From: Atrichornis clamosus
Taxonomy: Eukaryota; Chordata; Aves; Passeriformes; Menuridae
Direction: 5' to 3'
Length of the DNA: 64,000 nucleotides
Assembly: GCA_013400975.1 (NCBI GenBank)
Contig: WBMZ01000232.1
Coordinates: forward strand, 1 to 64,000
The notes beneath the pieces were generated by a model. The model did not search any database and had not been told where the DNA came from. It saw only the letters and a program-made list of their open reading frames with translations. Positions 10,666 to 25,732 of this stretch are shown here, piece after piece. The first letter of the stretch is position 1, and the number at the start of each line of letters is the position of its first letter. The translations under genes and the position numbers were made by a program.

Positions 10666-13600
10666 GGAATGGCTGCCCTTCTGCTGAGGTTACTTCAGTC
10701 TCAGCATGACTTCCAGGAAGGTGTGTGATCCTCATTCAGAGACTTTGGAAAACTTTGGTTCACTCTTTTCAACAACTCTGGTTCTCTCTGGTGTATAGGT
10801 ACACTAAATTTAGGCTTTAAAAACGCCACAGTTTGTATTTTTTGGCTTTGTTTGTTGTTGCTTTTTTTTGTAATGGAGGCAGTTCTTACTAAATTATTGC
10901 AGTGCAAGGAGGAATATGAAATATTTTCATAAGGAACTTTCCTCCTACAAAGCACTCTGCTCTTTGCTCCTGGACACTCTTGGAAAAACAAAAATTTAGA
11001 GCCTGTTTCCACCTTTAAAATAATACTACTTTTCTGTTTTAAAAGTTGGTGTGAGAAACGCAAGGTAGAAGGCCTGAAGGTTTTTTTCTGTACAATAGTG
11101 ATAATTAAGCATTCTTAGGAATAGATGTGATGTTGAACATGCACACGTGGGACTGTGTTCTGCACAGATGCTTGCAATCACATGCCATAAATTCTGTAAG
11201 TACTACTACAGGGATGGAGGGCATCCCCTGCTAGCTTGGAATGAGGCTTCTCGAAGTGGGTACTTACGAAAGAGTGGAAAATGACATCTCCAGGATGCTT
11301 TCCTCAAAGCCTGCTGAGCTGGAACCTGGGAGGTTGCAGGGAATGGTGACTGACTTCTATTAACTGGTCAGCTCCATTCCTTCACACAGCATTTCCCAGT
11401 ACTGACCTGCATGCCAGGTGGCTCCCTTTGCCATGAAAACACATTTAAAAGTCATTTATTTTTATGTATTAAAGGACATTAATTGAGTAGTGGCCATATA
11501 ATCTCCACAATCTAATGGTTTTACACCTGGTTCTTTGCTGGTAGACCCCAGTGTCTATCACCACTGACAGCATTGTTCTTTTATTCTCATGTGTGCCGGT
11601 GAACTTGAAGAGAGCTTAAGAAGAGGAAGTTTCAAGAAACCTGTCTTTTTATTACAAAAAAACAAAAAAAAAGACAAAAAGAAGAGTGTTTGTCTCATGG
11701 GTACTGCTTGTCCAGTGAGGGGGAATAAATTCAGAATGTAATGTCAGTCCTGCAGAAAAAATAAGGAGGGGAAACAAAAAATAAAGGGAGAACTGAAAGG
11801 AAGGAAATGCTTTAATGACAGCTTAGAACAGCATCAAGGAGCAAACTGGAGAGTGGTAGATGAAGTGTTGTAAGAGAGGCAGGTAGCTTTTTGCTTTATA
11901 AACCTGCTTTACTGTCTATTTAAAACAAGTTCATTTTAAAGAATGTTTTTCCTTGTGTGTCCAGTCATTACATACCCGCAGGGGGGATTATAAACACCTG
12001 CAGTCAGGGTGGAGGGGACCCATGGGCTGGGCACCTAATTCTGTTTAATCAGTTGCCTCTTAAGGCACCTGTGGCACACAAACCCCTGCAGAGGGAGGTG
12101 GGACTTGAAATTGTGTGACCGCCGTGAATGGTCAATAAAGCTGCCCTCAAAACGACATCGCACCTGCAGCAGCGAGGGGGTGGTTATTTTCTCTTTGCCT
12201 GGAAAGCCTCGTGTGGCACTTACTTTCAAGTTGAGGGGAAAGAATCCTTTTTCCCTGCAATACTTTCGTGGAAAGCGGAAAGGAGCTTCAGAAGGGTGAG
12301 TTTGGGAGCTGGGCAGAAAGGGCTCAGCTCTGTGTGTTGTCCCACGTTTCTAGGTAGAATTTCTGAGCTTCATCTCTTTAACCCTCACTGTAGGAACTGT
12401 AGGGATTAGTGTGTGTGGAATTGCCACAGAAGAGCTCAGGGTAGGTTTAAATTCTTAATCTCTAGGTGTCTAAGAGACCCATATAATTGCTATAAAGATA
12501 GAACTTAATCTGTTTCCTCTTTTTGATAGAAAGTGACACTAAAACCTCAATTTTCTTTAAAGAGCCTGCAGTTATGTTCTAGTGTGCATGGCTGCCTCAT
12601 TTATTTAATACTGGGCAAGTACACAGTACAAAGTCGTTTACTGTGGGGTTTCCACATCCAACCTGTGGGCAGGTGTGTTCCCTCTCACAGGCTGCGTTTC
12701 TCAGAGAGAAGGGCTGGAAGTTCACCTGCTCTTCATGTGGGTGTTTCTTCTGTACTCCTAAAGGGGTGTTTTCAAAAGAATCAGTTTATTATGAATGCTC
12801 TGGTACTAAACTTAGTTGGGACCTTGTAGCTCAGGCTTCTCAGCTCTTCTGTTTTCTCTTCAGCAATTTGGAGTTTGCTGTTGATGTCTCCTTGTCTTCA
12901 GCTGGGAGAAGGTTCCAGGGCTGCTGATCTGCCCTGTTAGCTGACAGATGGCTTATTCCACTAATTTTTCTTGAGTAGTTCGTGGTGATTATAATGATGT
13001 ATTCAATGCTGATAGAAGTGATAGGTACTAAATCTTATTGCTTGCTCATTGGGTGAGCGTTCAGAAGTTTTGTCAAATTGAAATTTAATTTCAGTTTGTG
13101 TTTGGCCCTTGGCTGGAGTTTGGTATACCTGTGTGCTTTCAAGGTGAATGAAATCAGTTCTGCAGGTCCTCTTGGTTTTGCTTGGGATTATTTTGCAAGT
13201 GAAAGCCGGGGTGCAGGTTCTTTCTTTGAGTCTGGGGTTCTGTGGCAGCATTGTTTGATTGTGAGGCTTTTATTGAGATTCAGTTTATTTTGAGGAAATC
13301 AACATTCTTCAAACAAATCAGACTCACTTAGAAGCCTGTTAAGTCTCCTTTTGTTTTGCTCCATCTTTCTGCTTTGACCAGATGCAGTTTTGTGTTTTTC
13401 TCACTGTAAGTGGCAACGTGTTAGAAAAGAACAAAGTGTCCAGATTTTTTCTTTCTGTAATTTTGGTCTTGCCTTCAACCCTTCTTCATTCCCCATGAGA
13501 AACCAGCAGTTATCCCTGATCCATGGGCATGGCAGTAGGTTTTTCCTCCCTCTGCTCACTCTTAATTTTGTGCCTGGTACCACTAGATGTCCCTCTTTGG

Positions 13601-16600
13601 CTTTTTTTTATTAGAGTTCAGGACTGGACCTGGGAAGAATAAAGTAGCTGTGCTCTGCGTCTCTGGCAGATTAAGTTGTAAGGGGAAAATGTTTTGCTAG
13701 ATTTAAAGAAGGCATTTATAATAGATATTAAGGCAAACGAGTGTCCCTGTACAGTAAACTTGTACTAAAAAAACTTTATGGAAAAAGTGACCTTTGTGAA
13801 AACAGAATGTGTAACCTGTGGCTGAAACATTAGAATGTTTTGTTTTGCTTTTCTAAATTAATAAGGCACCAGGTAGCTGCATCTGAGTTCTTCTACTGAG
13901 GTTCCTAGAGAAATATGCGATTTATATTTTAATTGCCTGCTATCATTTTTGATAGGTAAGCACATTTTACAGTTTTAATTTAGCAGTAAACTGAATGGGA
14001 CTGGGGCTGTTCAAAAACTTGGAGTAAAGAAGCAGAAATAAAACTCGAAACCTGTGTCTGTCTGCCGCAATATCCAGAGGAGACGCTCAGTGGAAATAGT
14101 TCACTTGAAATTATCTTGATAGCTACAAAATTCAACTTGGGAATTTAAAGATGCTGTAAAAAAATGCTGCTTGTGTTTGAACAAAACCGGGATGCCCTAT
14201 GAAGCAATGTGTGCACAGCAGATTTACTTGTCACACAAAATGCCAGGGAAGTGGTGGGGGGCATCTTTGAGTGATCCACTTGGCACAGAGGTGGAGTACA
14301 GTGTCAGCATAATGAATAGGAACTTGCTTGGTAGATGGAAAATATTTTAAATTGAGTTTTTATTTAATGGATTTGAACTTTTCATGCCCAATTACCTTTT
14401 TTTGCTGGAAGAGAACAATAATAATAATAATAAAGTGCAAAGGTTCAGTTTCATTGTAGAAATGGGGAAATGTGCTTGGAGAGCTGTCAGAAGGCACAGT
14501 CAGATCCCAGGAGCACGGAGCAAGGTAGCAAATGCTCTGCAGTGAGTGTCCATCAGCTTCTTGTGTGGCCCTGTGTCCTTGTCACTGGCAACGTGGCACA
14601 ATGGGATGAGTCATGCACAGGGACAGATGGCACAAAGACTGGGTTAAGGTCAGAAGTTATGTCCTTGCAAGGGGGTTTGTGTGATTTCCTTCATTTGTCC
14701 ACTGCAGTCTTAGAGGTGCGTGGGTTACAGAGGAACCCACCCTCCAAAAGAGCTAACAGGATTTAGGGAAGCTGTTCCAGGATATACATGAATAAATCCT
14801 TCCCCACAGAAAGCTTAATCCATCCTGGGGCAGGAATGTAGGAAGGACGCAGTAAAGCAGCAAGCCCTATGGAATTCCATAGGTCTTTTCCTTCTGAAAT
14901 AGCAGCCTGTTCTCAGTGAACTTCTGGTGCAGGACATTTTAACCCACACAGGAACACATCAGGCCTAACCTTCTCTTCATTGCTGGACAAGTGCACTAAA
15001 AAAAAGTATATTTTTATGAGTGAATGTAATGAGAGAGAACACATCTGTATGTTATTTATTTGGTTCTGATTGCTGTGATATCTGGGTTACAATACATTGA
15101 CCACAGACCTAATTCAGCAACCCGTGAACTGAACAGACCTGTTCCCAGTGACTTTCACAAGATTTGTACCTAGTCAAATAATCTCTATCGTGTTCCATTC
15201 ATTTAATTATGTACATAATAAAGTCTGCACTAAAATATTTACTGCAAGCAGCAGTGTCCAGATGAGAATCTCGTATTTTATAAAAATCTCAGAGGAAAAA
15301 CCTGTCAGCCAAGTGCCACCTCACTTCAGCTTTAACCCTGCTGTAACACCCCTAGAAGTTGCTGGTTCGTTGTTTACACATTCTTGATCCCAGCAAGAGC
15401 TTTATTGATGGTTGGCCTTGGACTTGGCATCACTGGTGGCTCACACGGTGCAACCCTCAGCAGGGGACAGAAGAATCCGCTTTCAAATGGGTCCACGTGG
15501 GGCTCTTCTCTTCTGTGCTCTGCTAAAAGGGCCACTGTCAACCTGAAATCTGGGCAATTAAACAGCCTGATGGGAGCTTCATGTCCCCAAGTCCTTTTGC
15601 CAGCTTCGGTGGGATTGCAATCAAGAGTGTCATGTTTTTCTCATTCTTGTTGGTGGCTTTTTTGCTCAGAGTGTGTGTGTGTGTGAAAGCGAACTGCTTC
15701 AATGACAGGGAAGTGAAAGAGTGGGTATGACCAAAGCCAAAGCACACAAAGTAAATAATCCACATTTGCTTGGTGTATTTCACAAACTGGGAATCAAAGG
15801 GGTCTTTTTTCCTTTAACTCTTTCAGTTACTAAAAATTTTGTCTGCAAATTTGTATGGAATGATCTTAAGGGTAGGATAGACAAAACTGAGTTGATTTTA
15901 CATCAACCTCTAAAAACAGTAATTTTAGAAAATGAATAAAGTTTGTTAGATCTGAAAAAACATTTTAAGCATAGCTTTTGAAACAAATTTCTTTTAAAAG
16001 CCACTAAAATTTCTCTTATTGCAGAAATGAAAATAATTTTCTTTTGTAAAAAGTGGCATTTGATTATTTTTATAATGGACATGATGGGTTCTCCATGCAC
16101 TTACCTGCAAATAGCATTCAGCTGTGTTTTCTCAAACTCCTCTTTTATCTAGGACCACTCCCTCTGACTTAATAGTTCCAACTGTTCCTAAAATGGGACG
16201 AGGAATATCCATGCAGGAGATACCAACCCCTCAGTCGTACCCTGAGAGGCCCATCACACAACTAAAATAGTTGCTTATTTAACTGCTGTTTCTCTTAACA
16301 TTTGATCACGAAGTTTCTCTCTCCTCTGTTCGGAAGTATTAAAGTCAGACTAGCAAACATACCAGAGTGCTCTGAGATCCTCATATTCTCCAAGGTGTGG
16401 GCATAAAAAGTCCACTGCAGCCCTGGCAGAGCTGGTTGATGGAGTGGTTAATGATACAACCCTTTTTTTAGTAATGTGTCTCATTTGGACACCGCAGCAC
16501 ATCCTGTTTGTATTTCATCTCCTTTCCCTGGTACTTTATCTATGTCCACTACTCTTGCATTTTGACCCAAGGGACTTTTATTTTAATCATTTGCTCTTCC

Positions 16601-17052
16601 CACCTGAACTTTCTTCTACATACTTAATATTACTTTACTTGGGACTTGAACATATGGAACTGATATTTTTAATTCTCACAGTTAACGCTTGGCTGCTTAA
16701 AAGATATATTTTTCTACTTTCAAAGAAAGCATTTAAAATCTCCTATATTATACTCGCTACCCAGGAAAATGTTTAGTGCTGACCAGGGATGCATACAAAG
16801 TGAAACTTGTTTTATTTTATTTATTTTTTTTTCCCCTAGCAGGACAATAACTGACTTTAGTGAATGAAGAAGTTTTATCCAGGTTTTCCAGGCATGGGAG
16901 ATCACTTGGCCCTCTCATGGACTTGTTTTATGTAGTCATATTGGAGAGGTACCAAATGCAGATAGGTTTTATTAACAGGACCTTGATGCTGTGAGAATCA
17001 GGTTACAGACAGCAGTTACTTGCTTCTGCTCATAAAAACTAATAGTTTTATG
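10666..17052. other. Intergenic DNA; no gene seen
   Basis: AT-rich with short, unsupported open frames. Minor simple repeats are an (AAT)n run near 14417-14433 and a (GT)7 run at 15671-15684. No coding exon with family similarity was found on either strand. Confidence 0.6.
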
Positions 17053-17165
17053 TCTGGAGCACCAAAAAACCTGTATTCTATCCCAATTTTATTTCTGACC
17101 AAGTCACGTAGCAGCTCTGTGCTTCTATTTCCAGTCTCCAAACTTCTATTAATAAAATAATTAGT
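17053..17165 (+). repeat. MIR/CORE-type SINE relic
   Basis: Order and wording follow the MIR core: CTGGAGCACC, CTGTATTCTATCCCA, then CTGACCAAGTCACGTAGC, CTCTGTGCTTCTATTTCCAG, and an AATAAAATAATTAGT end. This matches the consensus run of 'ctggagcc... ggttc.aatccca... tgacc..gggcaagtcact.... ctctgtgcctcagtttcc... ataataatagt'. It is heavily diverged, as expected for an insertion predating bird orders. Called from memory of the consensus, without an alignment. Confidence 0.55.
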
Positions 17166-20100
17166 GCTTAAACAAATGCTGGCTACTGAAATTGCCTGTA
17201 CACATGTTGGCTGAGTTGTGTACCACAAATACTCTCTCACACACAAGAATAAATGTTCAGCTGTAAGATGAGACATAAAGGCAAAATGCCAAATAAAATG
17301 TAAAGCAATGTGATGCCTTGGACTTGGAATTGCAAGACTTTTTCTACTTCTGGCATGTGACACAAGCTGGGCCACTTCTTTTTTGCTTTGATTTTGTTTC
17401 TGCCACCTTTCTTTTTGGCATTTTGAACAAGTGACTGTATCTTATTAATAGGGGGATTTGTGCAAAACCTTCTGTAACAGGATCGTGTTTCTGGTGGAAG
17501 CTGCAATTTTAATTTGTTGCTATAGGTGGTACTGTAATATTAATACATAATATAAAAGTCATCCATGACATCAAAGAATAATACATAATATTAAAAAAGG
17601 AGAGGAAATAATAAAAAGGTGAGAACAATCAATAAAATGAATGGTAGCAAATGATTCTTACTAAGGAGAGTTCCAGCTGAGGGGATTTTTAAGCTTGAAG
17701 GGGACACAGTGACATTCATGTGGTGGCTTTTGAGCTGAGGAGTGCAAGTCTGTAAGACACTTGCTCTGTTTCCAGACCTCTTCCACCAAACCTCACAGAG
17801 CCATGGCTGGTTCACACCCTGCTTCTTACTCCTCCCCTGCTGCTTGTCTGTGACAAAACACTGAGAACTTGACAAAAAGGTTGGCCCAAGATGACCAGGA
17901 AATCTTGACGTAAGATATGAAACTTGGAAGATGCTTTTCAAAATGCAGAAGGTTCTTGAGCTATAGGAAGCCAAAAAAAGGTGTGAATGGAGTCACATCC
18001 ATAAGACAAAATTTAATCTCCACAGTCTTCTCCAGCCTCACCTTGAACAGGTTTGCCTTTCACTTAGCTCTTCTAGACTATGTTTTACTCACAGATAAGT
18101 ACGATTTAGTTTTCTTTCATTTTGTGATATTGCTGTTTTAAAGTCTGTGTCGGGGTTAGATATCCAGAGAGGAACTGAAATATAGTAAGACTTGTGCAAA
18201 AATCCCCTCTGAGAGTTCTGTAGCTCTCCCACTTCAAATTATTCCTTCTGATACATGTTCCTTTGGCCAGAAGTGTGAATGTCAGTATCAAGCTCTCCAG
18301 CTCTTGCTTGGTTACTAAATTTGGGAATGCAGTACCACAAATCAGTATTCAAGGCAGCTGGATTTTCTCAAAGCTGCTATTCTGCCAGGATAATGCTTAC
18401 TGATCTTCTATAGCAGCATCTGCAATAAAGCATTCTCCAGGAGCAGTTTCTGTACAATAAAGGTGATTCTTTAGGCTGGTGAGGTCAGCGCGGGTCTCCT
18501 GCCTTGTCCTGCAACCCCAGGGTTTGGAGTTCTCACACACTGAGCGGGCTCTGAGTTGCAAGGGAGCAAAGGATCAATAGTGTGGGCCACCTCAGGGCCT
18601 CGACCAGCCTCAAACATCTCCAAGGGTGGAGTCTTCACACTTTCATTGGCAACCAGAAAGATTAGTTACTGAAGTCTTGCTGTCAAAGTTTCTAAAGAAT
18701 GGGATAACCTTTTCCTAACAGCAAAAATGACCAAAATGTAGAAGCACCACTCCATGTGTATAAAGGAGGGGGCAGAAGATGGTGGGGGAAAACCAGTGAA
18801 TTTTTTGAAGCTTAAGGCCCTATCTTGTATATTTGAGATGTGCTGCTGTGAGGGGGGGGCTACGTTCCTTGTAATCCCTCTCGGGTGCCACACCACAGAG
18901 GGGTGGGAGCTCCGGTAGGGAAGGCCTGGGAACAGAATTCTGATGAGTTTGTGCAAAGCCATGCATAGGGAAGACAAGGATGTAGGTTCAGGTTCCAGCT
19001 GTCTTCTGTTCCCTTAGACCAGTTGTCAGGGAATTTAGGTTTCTCCATGAGTTCTTTCCCACTGTTACCAGGGAGATGCTGGAAGGGGCAGGGAGTGGAT
19101 TTCTGGGAGAATGGACAGTGATTAAGACACAAAGAAAGGTGGCTAAGAACCACAACTACACCAAAAGGGAAGAGTGGTGCATAGGGGGTGGGAAATTTCA
19201 GTTACTGTGGTGTTGTTTGTTCTGTTCACTTAAATATATATTTTCTGATAAAGAACTCTTATTCCTTTTCCTATATTTTTGCCTGGAGGCCCTGCAATTT
19301 CAAAGTTACAATATTCTGGAGGGAGGGATCACTTTTTCATTCCAGGATGGTTCCCACCTTCCATGGCAGACACTTGACTTTTAAAACAAGACACCAGTAA
19401 CTCGGGGCCTCATCCAGAAACCATCACTTACTTGGAGACTCACCTCGTTATGAGAGCAAGCCTTTAATGTTCTCTGCTCCTCACTCCTGTTTAGCACAAC
19501 ACAGATGGTGAAACCTTTACCTGTTTGGCTTCTCTGTATCACAGGATCTTTGGGACAGAAAACCATTACTAATTATAAAGTAGTTCCCCTGCATGCTACC
19601 ATAACATTAATGATAATAACAACAGAAGCAATCTTTCAGTGTATGACTCTGCATTTCAGGGTAGATAAAATGCTATAGAGAAGGTATTCCACAGTGTATA
19701 ATGTTTATAGTAACATCTGAAGGGGTCTCTCTTCGTGTGGAATGTGCAGTTTTTCAGATATGTTTACTCAGTACTGCCTGTAAAATATATTTTAACCTTC
19801 CTCCTTAAAATATATTTCACTGCTTCCCTGTAATATCCTCGTGAAACAAACATTTGGATTTTTTTTTAGCAGCCAAACCCATCGTTTCACAAGGCTTTGA
19901 ATGAACGGGAAACATAGTTAAGATTTATTTATTATGTAAAATGGCAGGGATTATTATGTTCATTACTTTTAAATTGCACAATGCTTTTGCATTAGGATCA
20001 ATTTTAGAATACAGGATTAGCTACTAAACTACTGGCAGTTTTGGTGCCTTATTACCTTCTATTATATTCTGAAGTAATTTTCATTTATTTAATTTAAACT

Positions 20101-23100
20101 TCTGTCATTCTGCTTTTTCAAACCTTAATGCCCCTGCTTTTAAAAATCCAGTTGCTGTTTTCTATCTCCACTGCTAAAGAGGAGCTGTTATTAAGTGATT
20201 CGATGGCTTGTTTAGTCCCTTGACTATTGCAGGGCTCACTTTGCTTAATTTAACTACTGTACTTGCCTGCTCCCTCTCTCCTCCCCCCCGCCCCCTTTTT
20301 GTTCTTAATTGTTTTCAGAGTACTCAACTTCCTGTGGGGAATCAGTCAGCATGCCAGACTTCAAAGCACTTGTTACAGTAGACCAATTTGGCAATATGCT
20401 AATTTAAGCCTATTTTTATATCTTTCTACGTTGTTTCTACGCAAACAAAGACCATTTTGGACAGTAGTGAAAGAGGGAGGTCTTTGGAGACTTTTTTTTT
20501 TTTTTTTCCTCAGATCTTCTTGGGGGGAAAAGGGAGTGACTCTTAGCTGTTGGAGATGGAAAATACCTGCAGGGTCTCATTTAATACATCCTTCTCTTAA
20601 TTATGTACTCCATTTTATTTGCTTTGCCTCATCCACTCCTGGTCCTTCAAGTGAATCCACATACATTGGATGCAGATTTTTGTTTAAATCAGAGTAACCG
20701 GGGTACAGCACTTGCTGTGGGGCTGAGGGGCTTCAGCTGTGCTGACCAGTATGGGTTCACAAAATCAAAATACCTGAGAACTGAATTAGACATTTTGGAC
20801 CTCTGAGATATTCAATAATAGTGGAACAGGCTGAATATATGCAGTTTTTAATGTGCTGGGCAAAAACATTGCACTTTTAATTACATGTATGTTTGCTGAC
20901 ACTGTACAGTTTAAGCTGTCAGGTGGGTGACAGGTGAATATAGGAGATGCACAAAACCCCAAATTTTCCTTCTTTTAAAATCTGTTATTCCAGAGACAGC
21001 TATCACTGTCACTGAGGGGCTTGGCCTTGGCCAGCAGTGGGTCTGTCTTGGGGTCACCTGCCACTGGCTCTGCTGTACGTGGGGGAAGCTGCTGGCAGCT
21101 TCTCACAGAAGCCACCCCTGTAGCCCCCCCCCCCATTACCAAAACTATGCTGTACAACCCCAATACAGAGTGGTTTGGACAGAATCCAAATAAGATTTTT
21201 AATTTTTTTTTTTAATTTAACCTCACACCTCATCTCAGCAAAGTCGATGAAGTCATAGTTCCAGCTTCATCCATACTGCCTGTGTGCATCTTTGAATTTT
21301 CTATCTTTACAGATTTCGTCTAGATCCATCACAAAGCTATGGTCCAGTACTATTTCTGGTGAAATAATGAGAGCTACCAGGTCTGTGCTTCATGCTGGTT
21401 GCAGGGTGGAGGATAGAGGATCTGGCATGAAGTATGCTGGGATGAATTTTTGAATGTATCTTAGCTGGCAAGACAAGTTCACTTTGGGTCTGGAGAGCAC
21501 AGGATTTTCGTTATGTTATTAGGGGCTGGTGTCTTGTAGGACCATAACCTTGGATTTATCATCTGTTCATAGTCAGACAAGTTTAGCTGTTCAGTGGGAT
21601 TATTTGATGATAGAGAAATTCTAGCCAGATTCTGTAAGTCTTCAGTGACATCAGAATCTTATTCAAGGCTGTTATTAGCTTAGTGTTTAGTAATCAATGC
21701 CTTTGCAGTCCTTGATTATGGTAATTTCATTAGTGATACTGTTCCAAAATGGCACAGATTGATTTTTGGAGGAGAGCCTTGTACACAAGGGAAGAACAGG
21801 AATTCTTTTATTCTCATATTCATTCCTCATCATCACACTGAGGAATGCATTTTCAAACTGTGTTTTCCATGGAAGAAGGCGCTTCTGTGCCTGAGGACTC
21901 CAGCCAGGAATGGAGAGGCTGCTGTGGCAGCAGAGGCTGAGGGCAGAGGCTCTGTGCTTATGGAAGGTGCAGGCAGGCCGTGTTTTGGAGAGTTATCAGG
22001 AATCTCTCATGTGGAGCATATTATTTTAATTTGAGGAGGTGGTGGGCAGGAACTCAGTGTAGAGTGCTGGCACAAGGACCCTGCAAAGCAGATTCTTGCC
22101 TCACCTTCTTTCTGCACTGTGCAAATCCTGAAAAAGCCAGTGTGAAGGCTACATCAGCAGATTGCCCAGCTACCAGCTGAATAATTATCTTGGTCTTGTG
22201 GCCTGAGATCATATTAAGTTCTTAGAAACTTGCATAAACTAAGTGTGAGGTCTGGCCCTTCGGAGAGTCTGATCCATTGCTGTGTTTAGTAATGCTGCCT
22301 TTTCAGATGGGTGTGATCTAAAGGTGTCCTTTTGGTTCACACTCTCAGTGGAAAACTGGAAACAAGTGTTGGTTAATTACCAACAGGAATTTATTTCAGC
22401 TTTCCTCCTATAAAGAAACAGTTAGAGACATGTAACCCACAATTACTTTTTTTCAAAATGAAAATCCTTAGATTCGTGTAGTAAATAATAAAAATTGGTG
22501 GATTTTAAAGTGAAAATACAATTTGTAAACAATCGGTTGAAAAATTTTAAAGCAAATTATTTTTTTAACTTTTGCAGGCTATTTTAAAATTATTTGCTTA
22601 TAGCCAAAACTTCTATCTGAATTCTGTCTCTCTGCTAAACAGTTTCAGACTCTCTACAATGATATTTCTCAGTAGTTATGCCATTTGCTATTTATGTACA
22701 TTGCTCCAGTAGAGTGTTTCTTTAAGAAATGGTTTGTTATCCATTTAGCCACATCTCTAAGGTGGAGTGATGCCTGCATATGCAAAAGATCAAACTATAA
22801 TAATGTCCTTGCGAATGGATGATAGCAGACTCTCAAGTAGCTCTCATTAGTGGAATTATAGAGTTATAGCTAAGAAAATTATTATCTGAATACTACAGAT
22901 GGTTCAATGGCTTCTTAGTGCAGGGACAGAGTGAAAAAAAAATCGTAAGCAAAACATGCTGGGAATGACTAAATGGAAAATGAGAATTTTTTTCTGACTC
23001 CTGGCAGAAATGGCTCCAAGTCAAAATGTCAGATTCAGATAGCTGCAGACCTTAAGGCTAATGAGATCTGGATCTGTATTTTGTAGCTTGCATCCATAGT

Positions 23101-25700
23101 TTAAAGTGAATTTGAGATCTAAATTTATACGTGTGATGGAGTTTAATATCATTTGAGTTTCTGGTTCTGGTTTCAAAGATCTCTTAAACAGTGATGGCAA
23201 TGGAACATATATCTCACATTTTGCCCTATTCTTTAAAATCAAATGTTACATTCTTTATGAATGTGAACGCACAAAAAGAAGTGTCTGTGTTGTACAAGTG
23301 TAGGAAAGTAAAACAACTTCTTTCATAGTGAAAGTTTGTTTCACTGTTTGAAACATCTCACAGTAGATGTTTGTTGTTATTTATTGAATTTTGCTGTATT
23401 GATTTCTGTAACTCTGACTATGTATCTTTCTACTGCAACACACATTTCAGTAAAAACTCTTTACAGGGCAAAAGGCCAGAGTGAAGTCTTTGCATGGCTT
23501 ATCTCTAAAGTAGGAAGGGAGAGACTCAGAAGTTGCACCTACAAAAAACAGTGGGGGACTCTTTGATGTCTCTCTTAATGTGCTGGGTTTAGATTACTTT
23601 GAGAGTACAAAAAGGGTGAAAGGTTTGAGGATACTTTCAACTAACTCTTAGGATCATGATTTGTCCATGGGGTAGTTTTTAAAAGAGCAGACACAAGGGG
23701 ATGGGCTATCAGATGCAGTGTCTTGAGGCTGAAATCCAGTCTCTGTCCACAGAAAACTCTCGTGACCCAGAGATCCGTGATATTTTCAACATCAGACTTC
23801 TTTCAAGGGGAAGAAAAAAAAAGGCCACAGCATGGAATATTTTTTCTTCATTTTTTCAGCCCTCTCAAGTTATTTTCTATAACTAAGAGCACATCATCCT
23901 CCGCTTTTAATTTTTTTATTAATTACACAGATGACTCCAAGATGTCTTAATGTAGGACATGAGAGAAGGCTGCATAATACAGGGGATTTAGCAGGTACCA
24001 CTGAGTCCTGTGATAAGGAAGGATGTTTGGAAGAGTTCCTGTTCTTATGGCAATTTTTTGTTCTTTGTTAGCCATCTCCTCTATTATCCACGAGTTTTTT
24101 GCCGAAATCAAGAGCTCTGTAATGAGAAGAGTTCTAAGCCTAACCATTAAACCCAGGTCTTGCATATTTAAAAGGGTTTCTTTTTCAGCTGAGCCTTGAT
24201 TGTTCTGGTTTGGAGCAAATTTGTACAATAAGAAAATGTAAAGTAGTGTGAAAATGTTTACATTTCAGAGAGGGGAACCTTAAGATGCTAATTCTCTTGA
24301 ATTTTGCAAATTCACAGATATTGTGGGTCAGCTCATTCATGCTATCAGTAATAAGATAATTCAGGGTGAAGCCTTACAGTGGGGGCCAAATTCTGTCCCT
24401 TCATGCTCTTCTACCTGTGCAGGGCAAGAGAAAACAGTGTCAAGAGGCCCACATTCTTCTGACATCCTAATTAAAACCACGAGTCTCTAATAAGCTGCCG
24501 ATCCTAATTGCATTTTTATTTTTGCAATAGAGCCAAACTCACAAGTTTCATCATTTGCTGTTAGATATTCCCTAAAGGCTATAAATGATACATTACTGTG
24601 ACGATGCTGTCCTTGGCTGATTAGGACCGGTTTTAGGGGCACTGGTTTTAGTTCTGGCCTAAGGCTTTCAACCCATGGGTAATTGCTTCAAGAATTTTGT
24701 TAAGCTGGTGGTACTGCAGGATTCCTGACAGGTGAAGAAGTACAATGAAGTAAACAAATAAAAAAAATAATGAAAAATGATCCTGTTAGGCATAATGCTG
24801 ATAGGAAGCTTAAAGCTCTCACCAAAATTTTCTTTACAGAAAATCTGAAATAACTATTAAAATTGATCCCAGCTATACAGCTACACAACTTGGATCAAAA
24901 CCTATTTGAATATTCCACTATTTTCTCCACTCTGTTCACATAGGGAATTGATAATTTCTGCTCTTCCTTTTCAAATAGAAATGTTGTATTTTTACTCTGA
25001 ATAAATGGATTAAGTATCTGTCAGGCCAATTTTGCAGCTTTCTTTCAAGAAATTCGCAAACTTTTAAAATGTCATATTGCTTTTAAGCTTTAAAATGTCT
25101 TAAAGATCTACCTAGGGAAAGGATGCATGTTATTTATGACTTTTCTATATATCTTGACTTCAAATATTTAAATCTACTAATTGCTGGAAGAAACAGACAG
25201 CTGTGGTTTCTGAAGGACTTGACAAAAATCAAAGAACACTTCCAGGTTAGGAATCTGTTAGTGTGGTGACAATGAGATAATTATAGACTAATTTATTTGC
25301 TGGTTATACAGGCTGACAATTCTGCCTTTCAGAACCCTTTTGGACTGACCTGTCTGTACAGGAATCTTCTGTTGCCTCCTCACGTCTCTTGTTTGTCACT
25401 GTGCTCTTCCCCATGATAGGAGTCGTAGGGGAGAACAGACTTTCTCCTTTCAACATTTCCAGGACTGCTTCTGGAATGAGAAGGGCAACGCTGGCCCGGT
25501 TTTCTTCCACAAAGGGATACATGTTCCTCTCCCAGTAGAGGAACTGAGAGGACCCTGACATCCCCCTGACCTGAAAGGGTGTGAGGGACACGGGATGAAT
25601 GTCATTCCCTACCCTGTCAAAGTCATTTGAACTGTGCTTTTTTCCCCCCTCAATGCAATGCCATAATTTCCTTTAAATTTTCCAGAATTCTCCTGTAGCG
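17166..25700. other. Intergenic DNA; no gene seen
   Basis: No coding exon or recognised repeat family. Homopolymers include T16 at 20492-20507 and C11 near 21124-21134. A slightly GC-richer patch near 18.47-18.62 kb has only a few CpGs. Open frames are short and unsupported. Confidence 0.6.
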
Positions 25701-25704
25701 GCCA

Positions 25705-25732
25705 CCATATTCAATAGACAATTTGAATATGG
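25705..25732. repeat. Perfect 10-bp inverted repeat, 8-base spacer
   Basis: CCATATTCAA at 25705-25714 and its exact reverse complement TTGAATATGG at 25723-25732 flank TAGACAAT. The surroundings contain ATTGT/ACAAT motifs typical of SOX sites and TAATTAAT just downstream (near 25764-25772). It may be a dimeric transcription-factor site within a regulatory element. Confidence 0.7.

Noticed and set aside
20263..20697. 144-codon open frame on the + strand
   Set aside because: It crosses a T16 tract that reads as a phenylalanine run, has no conserved domain and no splice or promoter support.
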